In this document: piece by piece, positions 45,901 through 47,927 of the stretch
Layout: the number at the start of each line of letters is the position of its first letter
Position numbering within the stretch: position 1 is the first letter of the stretch
Assembly: GCA_003225365.1 (NCBI GenBank)
Contig: QHZN01000094.1
Coordinates: forward strand, 1 to 47,927
Direction of reading: 5' to 3'
Length of the DNA stretch: 47,927 nt
DNA from: Acidobacteriota bacterium
Lineage (GTDB): Bacteria; Acidobacteriota; Terriglobia; UBA7540
Made by a program: the position numbers and the translations under genes
Notes under the pieces: generated by a model
Database searches by the model: none
What the model saw: only the letters and a program-made list of their open reading frames with translations
Told to the model about the DNA's origin: nothing

Positions 45901-46827
45901 TCATCGCTCCGCGGTCGAAAAAGACTTCCAGTGGAACTCCAACGCGTATTTCATGTAGTCGCCGAGATAGCTCCAGCCGTGGCCGCCCGCGCGCAAGTGG
46001 TACTCGTGCGAGAAGCCTTTCTCCGTCAGAATCTTGTCCAGCGCCGCGGCGCCTTCGTTGAAACCGTAGCGGTCCTGGTCGCCGCAGTCAAAATAGAGCT
46101 TCAGATGCGCGAAACGCGGGGGGTCTTCCGCGAGCTTTAAGGGATTGTTCGCGTCCCACCAGGATTCGTTGAGCGGGTTGCCAAAAGGCGCCTGAAGGAC
46201 GCGCGCGTAGAATCCCCAGCGGCCGTCGGTGGGAAGTGGGTGGGGGAGGGCAGGGAGGAGCGCCGCGCTCTGCGCGCTCGCTGAGCCGAAAACCTCCGCG
46301 TGGCGCATGGCGAGGTGCAGCGCCCCGTACCCACCCATGGACGTCCCGCCGATGCCTCGCTCGGCCACCTGCGGAATCGTCCGGTACTTTTTGTCAATCG
46401 CCGGAATAAGTTCCTGAATAAAAAAGTCCTCGTAGCGCTCGCGCCCGTCGTATGAGTTGACGTAGAACGACCGGCCGCCGTCCGGCAGCACGACCAGATA
46501 GGGGCTGATCGAGCCGCTTGAGACCAGGCCGTCGAGAATATCTTTTCCGCCGCGCTCGCTCCAGCTCTGCTCGTTTTCGAAGAGCCCGTGAAGGTAGTAG
46601 AGCACCGGGTAGCGGCGAGTGCCGCGCAAGCTGTAATCAGCGGGAAGGACAACACAAACGTTTACGCCACGGCCGAGAATGGCGCTTTCGACGCTGCCGC
46701 AATCGAGCGTCGTCGCTTGCGGAAGGGCGCGTGCGCTCCCACTCGCCAGCCCGACGAGGCCTGTGAGAAGAAGCGCGCCAAGCGTCGCGAACTTGATCCC
46801 GGGCGCTGATTTTCCAGTTAGTGCCAT
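45901..46827 (-). CDS. Secreted esterase (alpha/beta-hydrolase, esterase D/antigen 85-like)
   Basis: A 308-residue exported hydrolase. Signal peptide TLGALLLTGLVGLASGSARA. The fold elements are VLYYLHGLFENEQSW (oxyanion loop), the nucleophile S163 in GIGGTSMGGYGAL, the acid in FDCGDQDRYGF, and H283 in RAGGHGW. This is the feruloyl-esterase/S-formylglutathione hydrolase type of enzyme; substrate not deducible. The first gene of the esterase-TlpA-DUF2911-PIG-L run. Confidence 0.88.
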   Translation of the reverse strand: MALTGKSAPGIKFATLGALLLTGLVGLASGSARALPQATTLDCGSVESAILGRGVNVCVVLPADYSLRGTRRYPVLYYLHGLFENEQSWSERGGKDILDGLVSSGSISPYLVVLPDGGRSFYVNSYDGRERYEDFFIQELIPAIDKKYRTIPQVAERGIGGTSMGGYGALHLAMRHAEVFGSASAQSAALLPALPHPLPTDGRWGFYARVLQAPFGNPLNESWWDANNPLKLAEDPPRFAHLKLYFDCGDQDRYGFNEGAAALDKILTEKGFSHEYHLRAGGHGWSYLGDYMKYALEFHWKSFSTAER

Positions 46828-46879
46828 TGGGGGGGAGCCTAATGCCGCGTAACAGAAGGAAGCTGCACATCGGAAGGCC

Positions 46880-47028
46880 TGTCATTCTGAGCCCTTCGCT
46901 TGTCATTCTGATCCCGCAGTCGCGGGAGAAGAATCCCTTTCTCTCGGCGCTCAGGTAGACTCCGCGAAGGATCTTTGGCATTTCTCTTGAACGCTATGCA
47001 GGGATGCTTCGCTTCGCTCAGCATGACA
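46880..47028 (-). repeat. Dispersed palindromic repeat (TGTCATTCTGAGC type)
   Basis: The unit begins TGTCATTCTGAGC and ends GCTCAGCATGACA, inverted copies with one mismatch; TGTCATTCTGA occurs again 20 bases inside (46901). Similar 150-base repeats are familiar from many soil bacterial genomes. No gene lies between 46828 and 47051. Confidence 0.7.
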
Positions 47029-47051
47029 ATTTAGGAGTTTTCAGAATCCGG

Positions 47052-47555
47052 CTAGTGGGGCGTTGGACTGGCCGTCCGCGATTTTTCGGACTCCACGTAG
47101 ACGGAGGTCTTGCCGCTCTTGGTGGTGGCGCCGACTGCGCCGCCTTCCGCGCCGGAGCCCTGCGAGCCACCGGCGCCGTAAATGCTTCCGTGAATGTCTT
47201 TCACTCGGGATTTCTTGGACGTCTTCGTGGCGCCTGGCTCCTCCGCAGGAGCGCTCTCTTCGGCAGCGGCTGGGTGGAATTCGGTGACCTGGGACCCGCC
47301 AGACAACTCGGCTCCTTTCTCCTTTTTTTCTTCGGCGCTGGCTTTCGTTTTTTCCTTCGCAGCGCTTTGGGCGGCCTTTTCAGTGCTCACGCGCGTGACC
47401 TCTTCGAGCTTCGCTTTTTCCTGCTTCCGGGCAGATTCTTTCGGCGGGTTCTTTTCGCTCGCCCGGGTGTCGGGGCTTTGAGCGGCCAGGGGCGTCACAA
47501 GTATAAGGGCTAGCCCGGCCGCAAGAAGAAATTGGATTGGCGGACTTAGTCGCAT
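47052..47555 (-). CDS. Secreted Lys/Glu/Ala-rich hypothetical protein
   Basis: A 167-residue protein with a signal peptide (SPPIQFLLAAGLALILVTPL). The mature part is highly charged and of low complexity (EKAAQSAAKEKTKASAEEKK), with a more structured C-terminal piece (RVKDIHGSIYGAGGSQGSG). No domain recognised. Start at 47555 is chosen for the signal peptide; the frame is open to 47612. A promoter-like sequence lies just upstream. Confidence 0.7.
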   Translation of the reverse strand: MRLSPPIQFLLAAGLALILVTPLAAQSPDTRASEKNPPKESARKQEKAKLEEVTRVSTEKAAQSAAKEKTKASAEEKKEKGAELSGGSQVTEFHPAAAEESAPAEEPGATKTSKKSRVKDIHGSIYGAGGSQGSGAEGGAVGATTKSGKTSVYVESEKSRTASPTPH

Positions 47556-47583
47556 GGCGGACCTTTTGACGCTCCGAAACGAC

Positions 47584-47612
47584 ATTCTTACTCTATCCCG
47601 CGCCCAGGTCAA
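47584..47612 (-). promoter_or_regulatory. Possible promoter of the K/E-rich protein gene
   Basis: On the minus strand TTGACC (47612-47607), 17 bases, AAGAAT (47589-47584), placed about 30 bases before the ATG at 47555. Fair match. Confidence 0.45.
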
Positions 47613-47849
47613 GCGCCGCGTGCGTCGAAGGGCTAAGGAGGCGCCCTCGAGCGCGCGGTGGTTGCCAATGTCGCCGCATTTTGCGAATATCAGCCGATGG
47701 CGGAGTGGGCGAACGTTCGGCCCTGCATCGGTTGATTCTCACCAACGAGTCAACGATTCTTGGAGACTGATGCAAGAATCGAAGATCCGCGCCGACCACA
47801 CCTGCGCGGTCAGTGTTTCAAGGCCAAATCAACTTAAGGAGCTCTGGAA

Positions 47850-47927
47850 ATGCAAAAAGTCGGTCTGGCGATCTTGTCCATGGTGGTCTTGGCGGCGACG
47901 GTTTTCGCCGACCAAATCACGTTAAAA
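47850..47927 (+). CDS. Start of an exported protein, probably DUF481 family (3' end outside window)
   Basis: Only 26 codons are in the window. MQKVGLAILSMVVLAATVFA is a signal peptide and DQITLK begins the mature chain; this is how many DUF481 proteins of Acidobacteriota begin (DQITLKNGD). AAGGAG lies 8 bases before the ATG. Family is inferred from six residues. Confidence 0.5.
   Translation, partial: MQKVGLAILSMVVLAATVFADQITLK

Overview
The window is about 48 kb of GC-rich DNA from a diderm bacterium. It opens inside tuf, runs through an almost unbroken S10-spc-alpha ribosomal supercluster to about 18.8 kb, and continues with ordinary metabolic and envelope genes. BamA/TamA-like and TamB-like proteins imply an outer membrane. 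Together with DUF2911, a DUF481-type start, glcDEF and the mosaic palindromic repeats, they suggest a soil-type Acidobacteriota. That assignment is inference from gene content, not a measured phylogeny.

Region 1 (1-18.9 kb, + strand): tuf (5' end missing), rpsJ, a foreign-looking two-gene cassette, then rplC-rplD-rplW-rplB-rpsS-rplV-rpsC-rplP-rpmC-rpsQ-rplN-rplX-rplE-rpsZ-rpsH-rplF-rplR-rpsE-rpmD-rplO-secY-adk-map-infA-rpmJ-rpsM-rpsK-rpsD-rpoA-rplQ and an intrinsic terminator. The main anomaly is the cassette at 1604-2535, between rpsJ and rplC. It holds a NYN-domain (PIN-like) putative ribonuclease and a tightly coupled small protein of unknown family. It is lower in GC, and a terminator-like hairpin with a U6 tract stands between rpsJ and it. 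Several ribosomal proteins carry long low-complexity C-terminal tails (L30, S19, L17, L5, L6), and L22 has an internal insertion.

Region 2 (18.9-28.3 kb): guaB and a VanZ-like gene on the minus strand; guaB has a good sigma70-type promoter that abuts a decayed transposase. Then mazG, a COG3375-type GNAT acyltransferase overlapping an N-succinylamino-acid-racemase/OSBS-like enolase, a DMT/EamA permease fused to it by an apparent deletion, and an isopropylmalate dehydrogenase-like gene. On the minus strand follow a rhomboid protease and a secreted protein with a long, strikingly structured leader.

Region 3 (28.3-35.8 kb): glcD-glcE-glcF (glycolate oxidase), an acetyl-CoA synthetase gene broken by an internal deletion, a decayed transporter tail, a higBA toxin-antitoxin pair with its own promoter, and tRNA-Ser(GGA).

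Region 4 (35.9-47.9 kb, mainly minus strand): an outer-membrane assembly locus (BamA/TamA-like, SurA-like chaperone without a PPIase domain, TamB-like protein split by a one-base frameshift in a G run). Then come a PIG-L deacetylase, a DUF2911 protein, a TlpA-like thiol oxidoreductase and a secreted esterase in close tandem, a palindromic dispersed repeat, a secreted K/E-rich protein and the start of a probable DUF481 protein. Three disrupted genes (enolase/EamA, acs, tamB) lie within 15 kb; they may be real decay or assembly faults.
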